This document shows, piece after piece, positions 21,353 through 27,807 of a DNA stretch of 35,044 bases. Source of the stretch: a virus. Each line of letters opens with the position of its first letter. Within the stretch, counting starts at the first letter, position 1. The stretch spans positions 1 to 35,044 of the IMG/VR virus record IMGVR_UViG_3300036944_000227; one strand, given 5' to 3'. Made by a program: the position numbers and the translations under genes. The notes below the pieces were generated by a model. It saw only the letters and a program-made list of their open reading frames with translations, had not been told where the DNA came from and did not search any database.

Positions 21353-21507
21353 GACGACCACCATGCCACCAGCAATCCGGCCATGCCGACACCAATGGCC
21401 AAAGCCAAGGCATAACCAGCCACACGCTCCCAAAGCGGCTCTGGGTGGCCATAGGTCTGCACCCAGGTGCAGTCTGCAAAATTACGGGGTGTTGTGTTGT
21501 TTTTCAT
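21349..21507 (-). CDS. 52-residue membrane protein
   Basis: Starts at ATG 21507 with AGGAG 6-7 nt upstream. The soluble start (KNNTTPRNFADCTWVQTYGH) is followed by one transmembrane helix at about 30-49 (YALALAIGVGMAGLLVAWW). The stop overlaps the next start (ATGA). Small early membrane proteins of this kind often act on the host envelope or exclude other phages; nothing here shows which. A rightward terminator hairpin (21526-21546) lies just upstream of its ribosome site. Confidence 0.6.
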   Translation of the reverse strand: MKNNTTPRNFADCTWVQTYGHPEPLWERVAGYALALAIGVGMAGLLVAWWSS

Positions 21508-21525
21508 GTCGGTCTCCTGAAAGGT

Positions 21526-21546
21526 GGGGCCAGTGGCCCCGTTTTT
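21526..21546 (+). terminator. Rightward intrinsic terminator inside the leftward operon
   Basis: GGGGCC (21526-21531), loop AGT, GGCCCC (21535-21540), then G and five T. This is a 6-bp all-GC stem with a T run on the plus strand only. On the minus strand the stem is followed by ACCTTTC, so it should not stop the leftward transcript. It lies in a 40-bp gap between two leftward genes and would end rightward readthrough from the endolysin gene, which has no terminator of its own. Confidence 0.6.
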
Positions 21547-21547
21547 G

Positions 21548-21766
21548 TTAGACAAAATCAAAGCTGTATTCAGCGCTTGGGGTAACGATCACACCCACGC
21601 CAATGTATTCAAATGCTGTTTGAATTTTTGATGCTTCGCGGGGTGTGCATCCAGTGACAAACAATGTTCCATTGAAATATTCCGCTGCTGCCATTGGTGC
21701 AGATTGTTTGGCCACATCTTGTGCGTAGATTGCAAATTGTGTGCTGTCCATTGTGTAAGTTGCCAT
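21548..21766 (-). CDS. Small conserved accessory protein (MATYTMDSTQ)
   Basis: 72 residues. Strand-helix alternation (AAEYFNGTLFVTGCTPREAS, FEYIGVGVIVTPSAEYSFDF) suggests a small alpha/beta fold. A ribosome site GGAG precedes ATG 21766. It is the first gene after a 90-bp gap that carries a leftward promoter candidate, so it likely heads its own transcript of small genes. No family recognised. Confidence 0.6.
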   Translation of the reverse strand: MATYTMDSTQFAIYAQDVAKQSAPMAAAEYFNGTLFVTGCTPREASKIQTAFEYIGVGVIVTPSAEYSFDFV

Positions 21767-21790
21767 GTCGGTTACTCCGGTTTGGTTTGT

Positions 21791-21830
21791 TGCGATGACT
21801 GAATCATAACATCATTTCCCACAATCTCAC
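21791..21830 (-). promoter_or_regulatory. Leftward promoter region with shared TTATGATTC motif
   Basis: The gap 21767-21856 is AT-rich beside GC-rich genes. On the minus strand it carries TATGAT (21803-21808), a good -10 match, within TTATGATTC (21801-21809). The same 19-nt layout, TTATGATTCNNTCANNNCA, occurs at 28531-28549 before the other leftward start. A convincing -35 is not visible: TTGTGT lies 20 bases upstream of the -10, a wide spacing. It would drive 21766 to 19592. Confidence 0.45.
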
Positions 21831-21856
21831 ACAATTTATTTTATAGGGATAAACCC

Positions 21857-22354
21857 TTAGATAAGCGTCACCTCAACATCATGCGGCTTGCGCTTTCCCC
21901 CCAGCAGCTCATGCAGGCGTTTCTCGGTCAGGCGGTGGCAGCGAATCATGGTGCGTGCAGACAGCACATCCAGCAGCGCGGCGTAATCCTCCAGCACAGC
22001 ACGCACCGCCTGGATGCCAGCACCGTCCAGCCGGATCGCAGCCCCAGCCAGGTTGCGGCGGCCAGCCATGGCCAGCGCGGTGATCGCATCCATCAGCAGG
22101 CCAGAGCTGTCCTCGCACACTTGCATGGTCTCGATCAGGGTCTCCATCAAGTTGACCGCATCCGACACCACCCGCCAGTCGTCAGTCGTTGGGCTCTCGC
22201 CTTGCTCCATCGCGGCCAGGCCCTCGTACATCCTTGTCAGCTGGTGCGTGCGGTACTCCAACGGAAGCGGCTCGGTAGGGCTGGCCATCATCTCGTCAAG
22301 AATCGTGTAGTGCTTCGGCCTTTGGGCCGGGCGTTTCTTCCCGGCCTTCCTCAC
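21857..22354 (-). CDS. Helical conserved phage protein
   Basis: 165 residues from GTG 22354, which overlaps the preceding stop (GTGA). The upstream extension to 22537 overlaps the previous gene and is Arg-rich nonsense in style. It begins with a basic MRKAGKKRPAQRPKHY segment, and the rest is helical (YRTHQLTRMYEGLAAMEQGE, VVSDAVNLMETLIETMQVCE, SARTMIRCHRLTEKRLHEL). I recall similar proteins in Burkholderiales and Pseudomonas phages with no assigned role. It ends the central leftward gene string before the promoter gap. Confidence 0.65.
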   Translation of the reverse strand: MRKAGKKRPAQRPKHYTILDEMMASPTEPLPLEYRTHQLTRMYEGLAAMEQGESPTTDDWRVVSDAVNLMETLIETMQVCEDSSGLLMDAITALAMAGRRNLAGAAIRLDGAGIQAVRAVLEDYAALLDVLSARTMIRCHRLTEKRLHELLGGKRKPHDVEVTLI

Positions 22355-22980
22355 ACAAACCCCCGCAGGTCGGGTGGCTTCCAACCGGTTGGCTTGCCGA
22401 TTTTCCCGCCTTCGAGAATCACAGGCTTGCCATCGACCAGCTTGGCGTCGTTCGAGTCCAGCACAGCACGATCGGCCCCAGGCTTGTTTATGCCGGCTAG
22501 GTAAGCCACACCATTGCCCGTCACCTCGGTATCGCACAGCGCGTCCAGGGCATCAATCCGCAGGTGCGTTGGGATGTAGACGAACTGCTCACGGCGTTTC
22601 AACTTCCCGGCGAACCACTCCAAATCGGTGCGCGTGCGCTCCAGCAACTTGCCGTAACCCTCAGAGTCGCTCCGCAGCGCCCCCAGGAACTCGCAGAACT
22701 CCTCCAGATGGCAGCCGATCTGCACAGACAGATTCTCGATTTCAGGCTCTTTGCCGCAGGCCTTCAACCAGCCCTCGGTGCGCTTGTAGTTGCTGGCCTG
22801 AACTTCTTCCAGCAAAGCCACAGCAATCTGTCGCGCCACCACAAAAGGCTCGGCCCCTTGCTCCCAGGCTCCCAGCTCGTCGACCATTCGATCGACGGTG
22901 ATCTCGGCCATGCTTCGCTTGTCGCGCTGCAACAACGACAGCGTTTCCGCCTCGCTTGCGTATGGGTCAGGCTTGGTCAT
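22351..22980 (-). CDS. MazG/PRA-PH-type nucleotide pyrophosphohydrolase
   Basis: 209 residues. All-alpha NTP pyrophosphohydrolases cut NTPs or dNTPs to monophosphates with Mg. The C-terminal 125 residues fit the phage version: EE-x2-E at 93-97 (HLEEFCEFL), a DALDALCD helix at 143-150, then VTGNGVAYLAG, a DSNDAK segment (SN-x2-K at 176-180), DGKPVILEGGKIGKPTGW and a closing PDLRGFV. The N-terminal 80 residues are helical and less familiar. It may clean the nucleotide pool or lower (p)ppGpp-type signals during infection; substrate cannot be told from sequence. It overlaps both neighbours by 4 nt. Confidence 0.75.
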   Translation of the reverse strand: MTKPDPYASEAETLSLLQRDKRSMAEITVDRMVDELGAWEQGAEPFVVARQIAVALLEEVQASNYKRTEGWLKACGKEPEIENLSVQIGCHLEEFCEFLGALRSDSEGYGKLLERTRTDLEWFAGKLKRREQFVYIPTHLRIDALDALCDTEVTGNGVAYLAGINKPGADRAVLDSNDAKLVDGKPVILEGGKIGKPTGWKPPDLRGFV

Positions 22981-23132
22981 GGTTTTTTCTCCAAAATGAT
23001 TTTGGACAGCACTTGTTGCGCTTCGTGCATTTGCTCGTGCAGGTAATCAGGCAGTGGGTTTTTTGTGCTGAATGCCCACGACTCCAGCGCGGACAGCAAC
23101 ATCATGGTTTTGAGCGCTTCTTCTTTCGTCAT
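22977..23132 (-). CDS. 51-residue helical mini-protein (MTKEEALK)
   Basis: Starts at ATG 23132 and ends within the next start, with ATGA overlaps on both sides. The opening MTKEEALKTMMLLSALESWA is like the opening of the 205-residue protein at 20230-20847 (MTKDEALDLALEALEYI), so the two probably share an ancestral N-terminal module. The rest is helical and charged (EQMHEAQQVLSKIILEKKP). Function unknown. The tight overlaps and family likeness argue that it is real despite its size. Confidence 0.6.
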   Translation of the reverse strand: MTKEEALKTMMLLSALESWAFSTKNPLPDYLHEQMHEAQQVLSKIILEKKP

Positions 23133-23296
23133 GCTTTCACCTTCTCAGACTGGCGTGCCAGCTCCAGCTTGATGCAATGCAGGATCTGCGCGGCCAAGGT
23201 GCGGGTGTTCTCCTCGGCCATCTTCCGCAATTCGATTTCCACATCCGCAGGCAGCCGCAACGTCATGTAGCGGTCTTTGATCTTGTCGGTGGACAT
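23129..23296 (-). CDS. Arc-type ribbon-helix-helix DNA-binding protein
   Basis: 55 residues from ATG 23296, which shares one base with the upstream stop (TGATG); it ends with an ATGA overlap. The sequence YMTLRLPADVEIELRKMAEE followed by NTRTLAAQIL fits the Arc/MetJ fold: a strand RLP segment (residues 12-16) that pairs in the dimer and reads the major groove, helix 1, the N-x-R-T/S-L turn, and helix 2. P22 Arc has 53 residues and the same RLP and NGRS-type turn. It is probably a transcription regulator of phage genes; its operator is not known. The motif at 21791-21809 and 28531-28549 is a candidate target. Confidence 0.8.
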   Translation of the reverse strand: MSTDKIKDRYMTLRLPADVEIELRKMAEENTRTLAAQILHCIKLELARQSEKVKA

Positions 23297-23535
23297 CAAT
23301 CAGTCCCCCCAGCGTTGGAGATCGCCTCCTCGAACATATCCATGGTCGCGCCAGCGCCAGCCAGCTCGATGGCCGTGCCACCAGTGAGCAGGCTCACCAG
23401 ATCATCCTGGCCAGCCACTTCGATGTCGAAACGGGTCTGGGCGGCGTACTTGATCGCCTGCGCTTGGTTGCTTGCGCGAATCAGGCGGTGCTTGTTGGTC
23501 TCCACATCCGTGACCAGGTAAATGCGTGTGCTCAT
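23296..23535 (-). CDS. Small conserved phage protein (KHRLIRASNQAQA)
   Basis: 79 residues with an alpha/beta start: RIYLVTDVETNKHRLIRASN, then QAQAIKYAAQTRFDIEVAGQ. I recall this pattern in Burkholderiales phage early regions without assigned function. The strand-turn-helix layout suggests a small host- or DNA-binding domain, but no key residues can be named. It overlaps the VRR-NUC gene by 4 nt and the Arc-type gene by one base, so the three are translated together. Confidence 0.65.
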   Translation of the reverse strand: MSTRIYLVTDVETNKHRLIRASNQAQAIKYAAQTRFDIEVAGQDDLVSLLTGGTAIELAGAGATMDMFEEAISNAGGTD

Positions 23536-23921
23536 GGTATAAATTTTCCTTCGTTAAAAAAGGCCTGAATCTGCCCTTTTGCAGCCTCAGCACCTTTGCA
23601 CACTTTAACACAATAACCCACTTCTTCGAGGTATTTGATCCAGTCCTTTTGCTCGGCACTGACCGCCCCACCCTTTGTGCGCTTCATCTCCACCCACAGC
23701 CCCCAGGCAGGCACGAACAGATCAGGCACACCAGAGGAAACGCCCTCGGCCTTCAAGCGGCCAGCAGTGGCAGGGCTTCGCGCACCACCGTTCGGGATGG
23801 CAAAGATCCGCACCCCTTTGTAAGTCTGGCGAAACCAGCGCACAACCTCGCGCTGCTCCTCATGCTCGGTGGGTATGCGCTCGGCGGTCAAAACGGGATC
23901 TCCAGCATCCACTTCGGGCAT
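23532..23921 (-). CDS. VRR-NUC domain nuclease
   Basis: 129 residues, the usual size of stand-alone phage VRR-NUC proteins, a PD-(D/E)XK branch related to Holliday-junction and FAN1 nucleases. Motifs: EHEEQ (19-23), FAIPNGGARS (40-49), GVPDLFVP (64-71, the catalytic Asp67), VEMKR (77-81, catalytic E-x-K) and SAEQ (88-91). It likely acts on branched or flap DNA in recombination or replication. The start is uncertain: ATG 23921 overlaps the previous gene by 34 nt, while TTG 23891 gives a 4-nt TTGA overlap with GGAG upstream and would trim 10 residues without touching the domain. Confidence 0.88.
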   Translation of the reverse strand: MPEVDAGDPVLTAERIPTEHEEQREVVRWFRQTYKGVRIFAIPNGGARSPATAGRLKAEGVSSGVPDLFVPAWGLWVEMKRTKGGAVSAEQKDWIKYLEEVGYCVKVCKGAEAAKGQIQAFFNEGKFIP

Positions 23922-24082
23922 TCGCCAACAGCCTCGGCAAACTCTGCCGGCGGCTTCATGAAGAATTCAACGCACTGGCCGTCGTGGCCATAGTTCTCGC
24001 ACGTATGGCAGCAGCGCGGCGGCCCAGCACGATCCCACTCGCGCCACTGGACCAGGAACTCGGGTTCGGGTGGTCTGCTCAT
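23888..24082 (-). CDS. 64-residue Cys-rich protein, HiPIP-like spacing
   Basis: Starts at ATG 24082 with a GGGGG ribosome site and an ATGA overlap with the zinc-ribbon gene. Cysteines at 24, 25, 28, 37 and 55 occur as RCCHTCENYGHDGQC and GECPKW. The order C-x2-C, G-x-C, C-x2-W resembles the C-terminal part of the protein at 8227-8625. It probably binds zinc or an iron-sulfur cluster. It lies between a helicase/zinc-ribbon pair and the VRR nuclease, so a DNA-metabolism partner role is possible. Confidence 0.65.
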   Translation of the reverse strand: MSRPPEPEFLVQWREWDRAGPPRCCHTCENYGHDGQCVEFFMKPPAEFAEAVGECPKWMLEIPF

Positions 24083-24225
24083 TTCAGCCCCCTTTGCATT
24101 GCCTTCACCCAGCACCGAGCGCAATGCCACTTCGCACGCAGCTCGACACCGCCCCTAGGCTCCTTGGCCACCTTGCACAGATCACACAAGCGCAGCTTCT
24201 GCGCCTTCACCAGTTCGTCAATCAT
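24079..24225 (-). CDS. 48-residue zinc-ribbon mini-protein
   Basis: ATG 24225 is preceded by AAGGAG and overlaps the helicase stop (ATGA); the stop overlaps the next start (ATGA). Two C-x2-C pairs, CDLC at residues 14-17 and CARC at 35-38, with 17 residues between, form a classic zinc ribbon; the rest is basic (VKAMQRGLK end). Small zinc ribbons next to replication genes often bind nucleic acid or assist a helicase or nuclease, which is inference here. Confidence 0.65.
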   Translation of the reverse strand: MIDELVKAQKLRLCDLCKVAKEPRGGVELRAKWHCARCWVKAMQRGLK

Positions 24226-25814
24226 TCCCAGCTCCTTTTCATCACTCTAAAAAATTTCCCGTCCTTGCGATACTCGATCAGCTTCGGCGGCGTGGCGTTG
24301 TTCATGTTCTGCACCATGTCGATCATGGCTTGCACTTTCAGACCACCAGGCACAATGCTGGCGCTGTTCGCAATACTCAGCAGCAGTCCCATCGCTCTTT
24401 GGCCAGCGTAGCCCTCGTGCATGATCGGCAAGTATTCAGTGATCGGCGGGTCACTCAGCCCCCCGTAATACGTCACCGCCAGCATCTTGATGCCAGATGC
24501 TCGGCTCGTATGTTCACGCCAGGCCCAGCTGCTCACTTCCAGCTCTTGCCCCTCCAGCCCCATGATGTCGTCATTGCGCAGCACCATCGCCTTCTTCACA
24601 GGCTCGGGGAACTGCTCACCACACGACGGGCAGGTCATCACCGAGATGTGCACCAGCTCCCCACAGTGGTCGCACACCTTCACTGGCGCCTCACCCTCAC
24701 CATCGCTGCTCGACTTCTTCGGCGGCTGCACGTTCGTGATCGGCCCATGGGTCTCCACCACCCCAGCAAAGTCCAGCACCAGGCAGTGATCGGTGTGGCT
24801 CTTGACCCTCATGCCCCTGCCGGCCATCTGCACATAAAGGCTGGCGCTCATGGTGGGGCGCAGCATGGCCACCAGGTCGATGTCGGGATAGTCAAAGCCA
24901 GTCGTCAGAACATTGGCATTCGTCAGCGCGCGCAGTCGCCCAGCTTTGAAGTCGGTCAGGATGCGCTCGCGCTCCTTCTTCGGGGTTTCGCCAGTCACAC
25001 ACTCAGCAGCCACCCCCTGCTGGCGCAGGGCTTCGGCCACGTGCTGCGCGTGCTGCACACCAGCACAAAAGAACAGCCAAGCCTTGCGCTCTCCAGCCAG
25101 CGCCACCACCTCGCGCACCACAGCCTGATTCTTGTCGTCCGTGTCCAAAGCAGCTTGCAACTCAGATTCGATGAACTCTCCTCCGCGCTTCTTCACGCCA
25201 GTAACATCCAGCTTGGCCTTGGTGATCTTCGAGCGCAGCGTGGACAGATACCCCTTGAACACCAACTCCTCGATGCTCACAGGCGTCAGCAGATCATCAA
25301 ACATCGCAGGCTTGTCAGTTATCAGGCCATGCCCCAAGCGGTACGGCGTGGCCGTCAGGCCAATCACGCGCAGGCTCGGGTTGATCGCTTTCAGCTCGGC
25401 CAGCAGCTTGCGATAACCGCCCTCGTCTTTGTGGTTGACCAAGTGGCACTCGTCAATGATCACCAGGTCGATGTGCCCCAGCTCTCGCGCCTTGCTCCGC
25501 ACCGACTGAATGCCAGCAAACGTGATCGGCTCCCCCAAGTCCTTGCGGCCAATGCTCGCGCTGTAGATCCCCATCGGTGCCCCAGGCCAGTGCTGGCGCA
25601 TCTTTTCAGCGTTCTGCTCGATCAGCTCCTTCACATGGGTCAGCATCAGCACACGGGTTTCGGGCCAGTTCTGCAAAGCATCCTTGCACAGCGCGGCCAC
25701 AATGTGCGACTTGCCAGATCCAGTCGGAAGCACCAAGCAGGGATTGCCCAAGCCACCGGCCTCGAACCAGGCATACAGCTGGTCGATGGTGCGCTGTTGG
25801 TACTCTCTCAGCAT
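24222..25814 (-). CDS. SF2 DNA helicase with zinc ribbon
   Basis: 530 residues. ATP-driven DNA helicase of the DEAD/H-like SF2 type. Motif I PTGSGKS (30-36), motif II DECH (121-124), motif III TATP (154-157) and motif VI QMAGRGMR (329-336) are all intact; the Q-like start REYQQ is at 3-7. After the helicase core comes a zinc ribbon with Cys381, 384, 395 and 398 (CDHC, CPSC), then a C-terminal domain of about 130 residues. It follows the exonuclease gene with one-base overlap and belongs to the recombination/replication group; it may unwind recombination intermediates. UvsW-like or Type III restriction-like helicases are the nearest general class. Confidence 0.9.
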   Translation of the reverse strand: MLREYQQRTIDQLYAWFEAGGLGNPCLVLPTGSGKSHIVAALCKDALQNWPETRVLMLTHVKELIEQNAEKMRQHWPGAPMGIYSASIGRKDLGEPITFAGIQSVRSKARELGHIDLVIIDECHLVNHKDEGGYRKLLAELKAINPSLRVIGLTATPYRLGHGLITDKPAMFDDLLTPVSIEELVFKGYLSTLRSKITKAKLDVTGVKKRGGEFIESELQAALDTDDKNQAVVREVVALAGERKAWLFFCAGVQHAQHVAEALRQQGVAAECVTGETPKKERERILTDFKAGRLRALTNANVLTTGFDYPDIDLVAMLRPTMSASLYVQMAGRGMRVKSHTDHCLVLDFAGVVETHGPITNVQPPKKSSSDGEGEAPVKVCDHCGELVHISVMTCPSCGEQFPEPVKKAMVLRNDDIMGLEGQELEVSSWAWREHTSRASGIKMLAVTYYGGLSDPPITEYLPIMHEGYAGQRAMGLLLSIANSASIVPGGLKVQAMIDMVQNMNNATPPKLIEYRKDGKFFRVMKRSWE

Positions 25815-26845
25815 CAGGCCACCACCCTTCCACCAAACTGCTTTCGCATGTCGTGCAGCTGCGTCCAGCCTTTGTCCGCGCAGGCAGCAGCATTGGCCAG
25901 CAGCTCACGCGAACTGAACACGCCCTCGATCTCAGGATCTCCATTGGCCACATTCGTGCCATTGATCTCGTACACGGCAGTGTAATCGTCCGGCCCATCC
26001 TTGCGCTGCCACGGCACCAGATCAGGGTGCAGCACATGACCCTCGCAGCCGGTACGCTGGGCATCCACCGGGATCACAGAATCCCACTTGGCGCAGTGCC
26101 AGGTCGAGTCCGACAACGGGGTCGCCATCGCGCAGGTGCGGCAGTTCACATGCTCGGTCGTCTTGGTGTAGGCACAGAACTGCGACGCATCACAGAACTT
26201 GCACTGATACCAGGTCGCAGGGTCAGCACTGATCGGCTCTGGCATCCGGTCACTCAGGGCAATGCGCTGGCCTCGCGCAATAGCAGGCAGCGCCACATCT
26301 TTGTCGAACTTCACACGCTCGGTGTGAATCCGGTCATCATCCTTGCAAACGGCCAGGTACAGCGCACGGTCCAAACCAGTCCCGGCCATGTAAACCTGCA
26401 TCTGCACAAAATGCTCGGGCTTCGACTTCTCCACGCCATCCTTCACCAGAGCATCAAAGGATTTTTTGGAATGGGTCTTGAACTCGGCCACGTGCTTGGT
26501 CTTCGGGGCATCAGGCACGCCAGAGTCGATGATCGCGTCCAGAGATCCAGACACATGGCTGCCAAAGTCAACACGGTGCTGGCTCGACACCTTGCGCACA
26601 TCCATGCCGATCGCACGCAAGTCGCTGATGATCGTGGCCTCCTCATTCTGCCCACGGCGGAACAATCGCAGGATGCGGCCAGGGAAAAACGGCTGCACCG
26701 CCCAGCGAAACGACAACCACAGCCAACGGTCGCAAGGGTGGCCCAGCCCACTGGCCCCCATGTGAGGGCGAGGCTCCTCCTTCTTGGCCTCATGCGCTTT
26801 GTCAATCAAGGCCTGGATGGTATGCTCTGACTCGGGAATCTTCAT
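25814..26845 (-). CDS. PD-(D/E)XK exonuclease with Cas4-like cysteine cluster
   Basis: 343 residues from ATG 26845, with AAGGAG upstream; an in-frame extension to 26893 has no ribosome site. Nuclease motifs: Asp103 in GSLDAI, Glu121-x-Lys123 in AEFKTH, and Gln148 in VQMQVYM. Cys38 (HPCDRW) together with Cys215, Cys218 and Cys224 (CKFCDASQFC) makes the Cas4/AddB-type 4Fe-4S arrangement. Four more Cys (235, 238, 251, 267) may form a second metal site. With the Sak4-type recombinase upstream it likely serves as the 5'-3' end-resecting nuclease of a phage recombination pair, as lambda Exo does with Beta. Confidence 0.85.
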   Translation of the reverse strand: MKIPESEHTIQALIDKAHEAKKEEPRPHMGASGLGHPCDRWLWLSFRWAVQPFFPGRILRLFRRGQNEEATIISDLRAIGMDVRKVSSQHRVDFGSHVSGSLDAIIDSGVPDAPKTKHVAEFKTHSKKSFDALVKDGVEKSKPEHFVQMQVYMAGTGLDRALYLAVCKDDDRIHTERVKFDKDVALPAIARGQRIALSDRMPEPISADPATWYQCKFCDASQFCAYTKTTEHVNCRTCAMATPLSDSTWHCAKWDSVIPVDAQRTGCEGHVLHPDLVPWQRKDGPDDYTAVYEINGTNVANGDPEIEGVFSSRELLANAAACADKGWTQLHDMRKQFGGRVVA

Positions 26846-26866
26846 GTTGTCTCTCCTTTGAGAATT

Positions 26867-26900
26867 TGCCCAGGCCTTCAACAGCCTAGGCATTTTTTTT
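26867..26900 (+). terminator. Rightward intrinsic terminator inside the leftward operon
   Basis: TGCCCAGGC (26867-26875), an 8-nt loop, GCCTAGGCA (26884-26892; 9-bp stem with one wobble pair), then eight T (26893-26900) on the plus strand. On the minus strand the hairpin is preceded by A's and followed by AAATTCTC, so it does not fit a leftward terminator. It lies in the gap between the DUF669-type gene and the exonuclease ribosome site. It should stop rightward transcripts running antisense to the early genes. Confidence 0.7.
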
Positions 26901-26902
26901 GC

Positions 26903-27409
26903 TTACTTCTTAGCCCAAGGCGGCGCGGCCTTCGCGGTGGCAGCCTGAGCAGCCTCGGCCTGCTTCACAAAAGGCGGCACAGCAGCGGCAGCCGGTGCAG
27001 CACTTCCAGACATAGACTTGAAGCCCTTTACCTCGTTGCTTGCGCCATACTGCGCGTCTTGCTTCACATCCAGCTTGATCGACAGGCTGTTACCAATCAA
27101 CTGGTCGGTGTCCGTGACCTTGGCCAAGCCGATCGCACGCATGATGTCCCCCAGCTGCTGGCGGCCAATCTCCTCAGCCTTCTGGTTCGGGTTTTTGATG
27201 TTCAGGTTGCCAAACACCACACGGCCTTGGTGGGTCGGGCCCGTCACGTCGTAGCGCAGCTTGATGTACTGGCCATTGCCTGCCTTGGTGTCCTTCAGCT
27301 CGGCCTGAGTGATCGTCACCGTGTACCAACCAGCTGGCAGCGGGTCAAAGTTTCCACCAGTGCCCTGGGGCAGTTCGTTGACGTCAAATGCTTCGTTGAG
27401 AAATGCCAT
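26903..27409 (-). CDS. DUF669-family protein, probable ssDNA-binding partner
   Basis: 168 residues. The core (FDPLPAGWYTVTITQAELKD, GQYIKLRYDVTG, and IGLAKVTDTDQLIGN) fits the phage DUF669 family, an OB-fold-like group found beside Sak- and Sak4-type recombinases. The last 35 residues are an Ala/Pro-rich flexible tail ending PPWAKK; SSB proteins also end in a flexible tail with an aromatic tip, though that tip is acidic (DDIPF) and this one is basic. Binding of single-stranded DNA is inference from family context. The AAGGAG ribosome site lies in the last codons of the preceding gene. Confidence 0.7.
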   Translation of the reverse strand: MAFLNEAFDVNELPQGTGGNFDPLPAGWYTVTITQAELKDTKAGNGQYIKLRYDVTGPTHQGRVVFGNLNIKNPNQKAEEIGRQQLGDIMRAIGLAKVTDTDQLIGNSLSIKLDVKQDAQYGASNEVKGFKSMSGSAAPAAAAVPPFVKQAEAAQAATAKAAPPWAKK

Positions 27410-27414
27410 GATAT

Positions 27415-27807
27415 TTACTCCTTGGGAATGATTTTGAAAGATGGGCGGCCAGGCTTGGCCGTAATAGCACCAGCCAAAGGCCCGGTGATCGTTGCGTCGG
27501 CAGCTTTCCAGGCCGACATATTCAGTTCAGGCTTCCAGCGGAACAGCTTGGCCAAGTGGTCGCTCAGACCAAACTCGGCGGCCAGCTCCTGCACCTTGTC
27601 GCCATCGACCTTGCGATCAATGCGGCCAGAGATCTTGACCACAAAGCCCTCGGGCTCCGCAGTCTCAGTGCCCTCGAAGTTCTCGGCCACAGCCAGCAGC
27701 TTGACAATCTGGTCCTCGACCTTGCGGCGCTCGCCCGTGGCTTTTTCTTCCTCGGCCTTATGCAGCATCCACTGGCGCGACAGTTCTTTCAAGTCAGGCT
27801 GCATCAT
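27415..27807 (-). CDS. Recombination-cluster companion protein
   Basis: 130 residues from ATG 27807 (ATGA overlap; ATG 27804 is the next codon and equally possible). The N-terminal half is charged helix (LSRQWMLHKAEEEKATGERR), the centre has strands (GFVVKISGRIDRKV), and the end is mixed (FRWKPELNMSAWKA). Proteins like this regularly lie between Sak4-type and DUF669 genes in phages, as I recall, without a known activity. Upstream extension to 27912 is inside the Sak4 gene and rejected. Confidence 0.65.
   Translation of the reverse strand: MMQPDLKELSRQWMLHKAEEEKATGERRKVEDQIVKLLAVAENFEGTETAEPEGFVVKISGRIDRKVDGDKVQELAAEFGLSDHLAKLFRWKPELNMSAWKAADATITGPLAGAITAKPGRPSFKIIPKE

Noticed and set aside
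21810-21856. Leftward terminator after the gene ending at 21857
   Set aside because: Only a 4-bp AGGG/CCCT pairing with an AT-rich tail is present; too weak to call.
24330-25985. 551-codon rightward frame opposite the helicase
   Set aside because: Antisense to an SF2 helicase with all motifs intact; composition (His, Gln, Arg) is typical of a complement frame and no ribosome site is seen.
25577-26830. 417-codon rightward frame opposite the exonuclease
   Set aside because: Antisense to a nuclease with intact PD-(D/E)XK motifs; no domain recognised on this strand.
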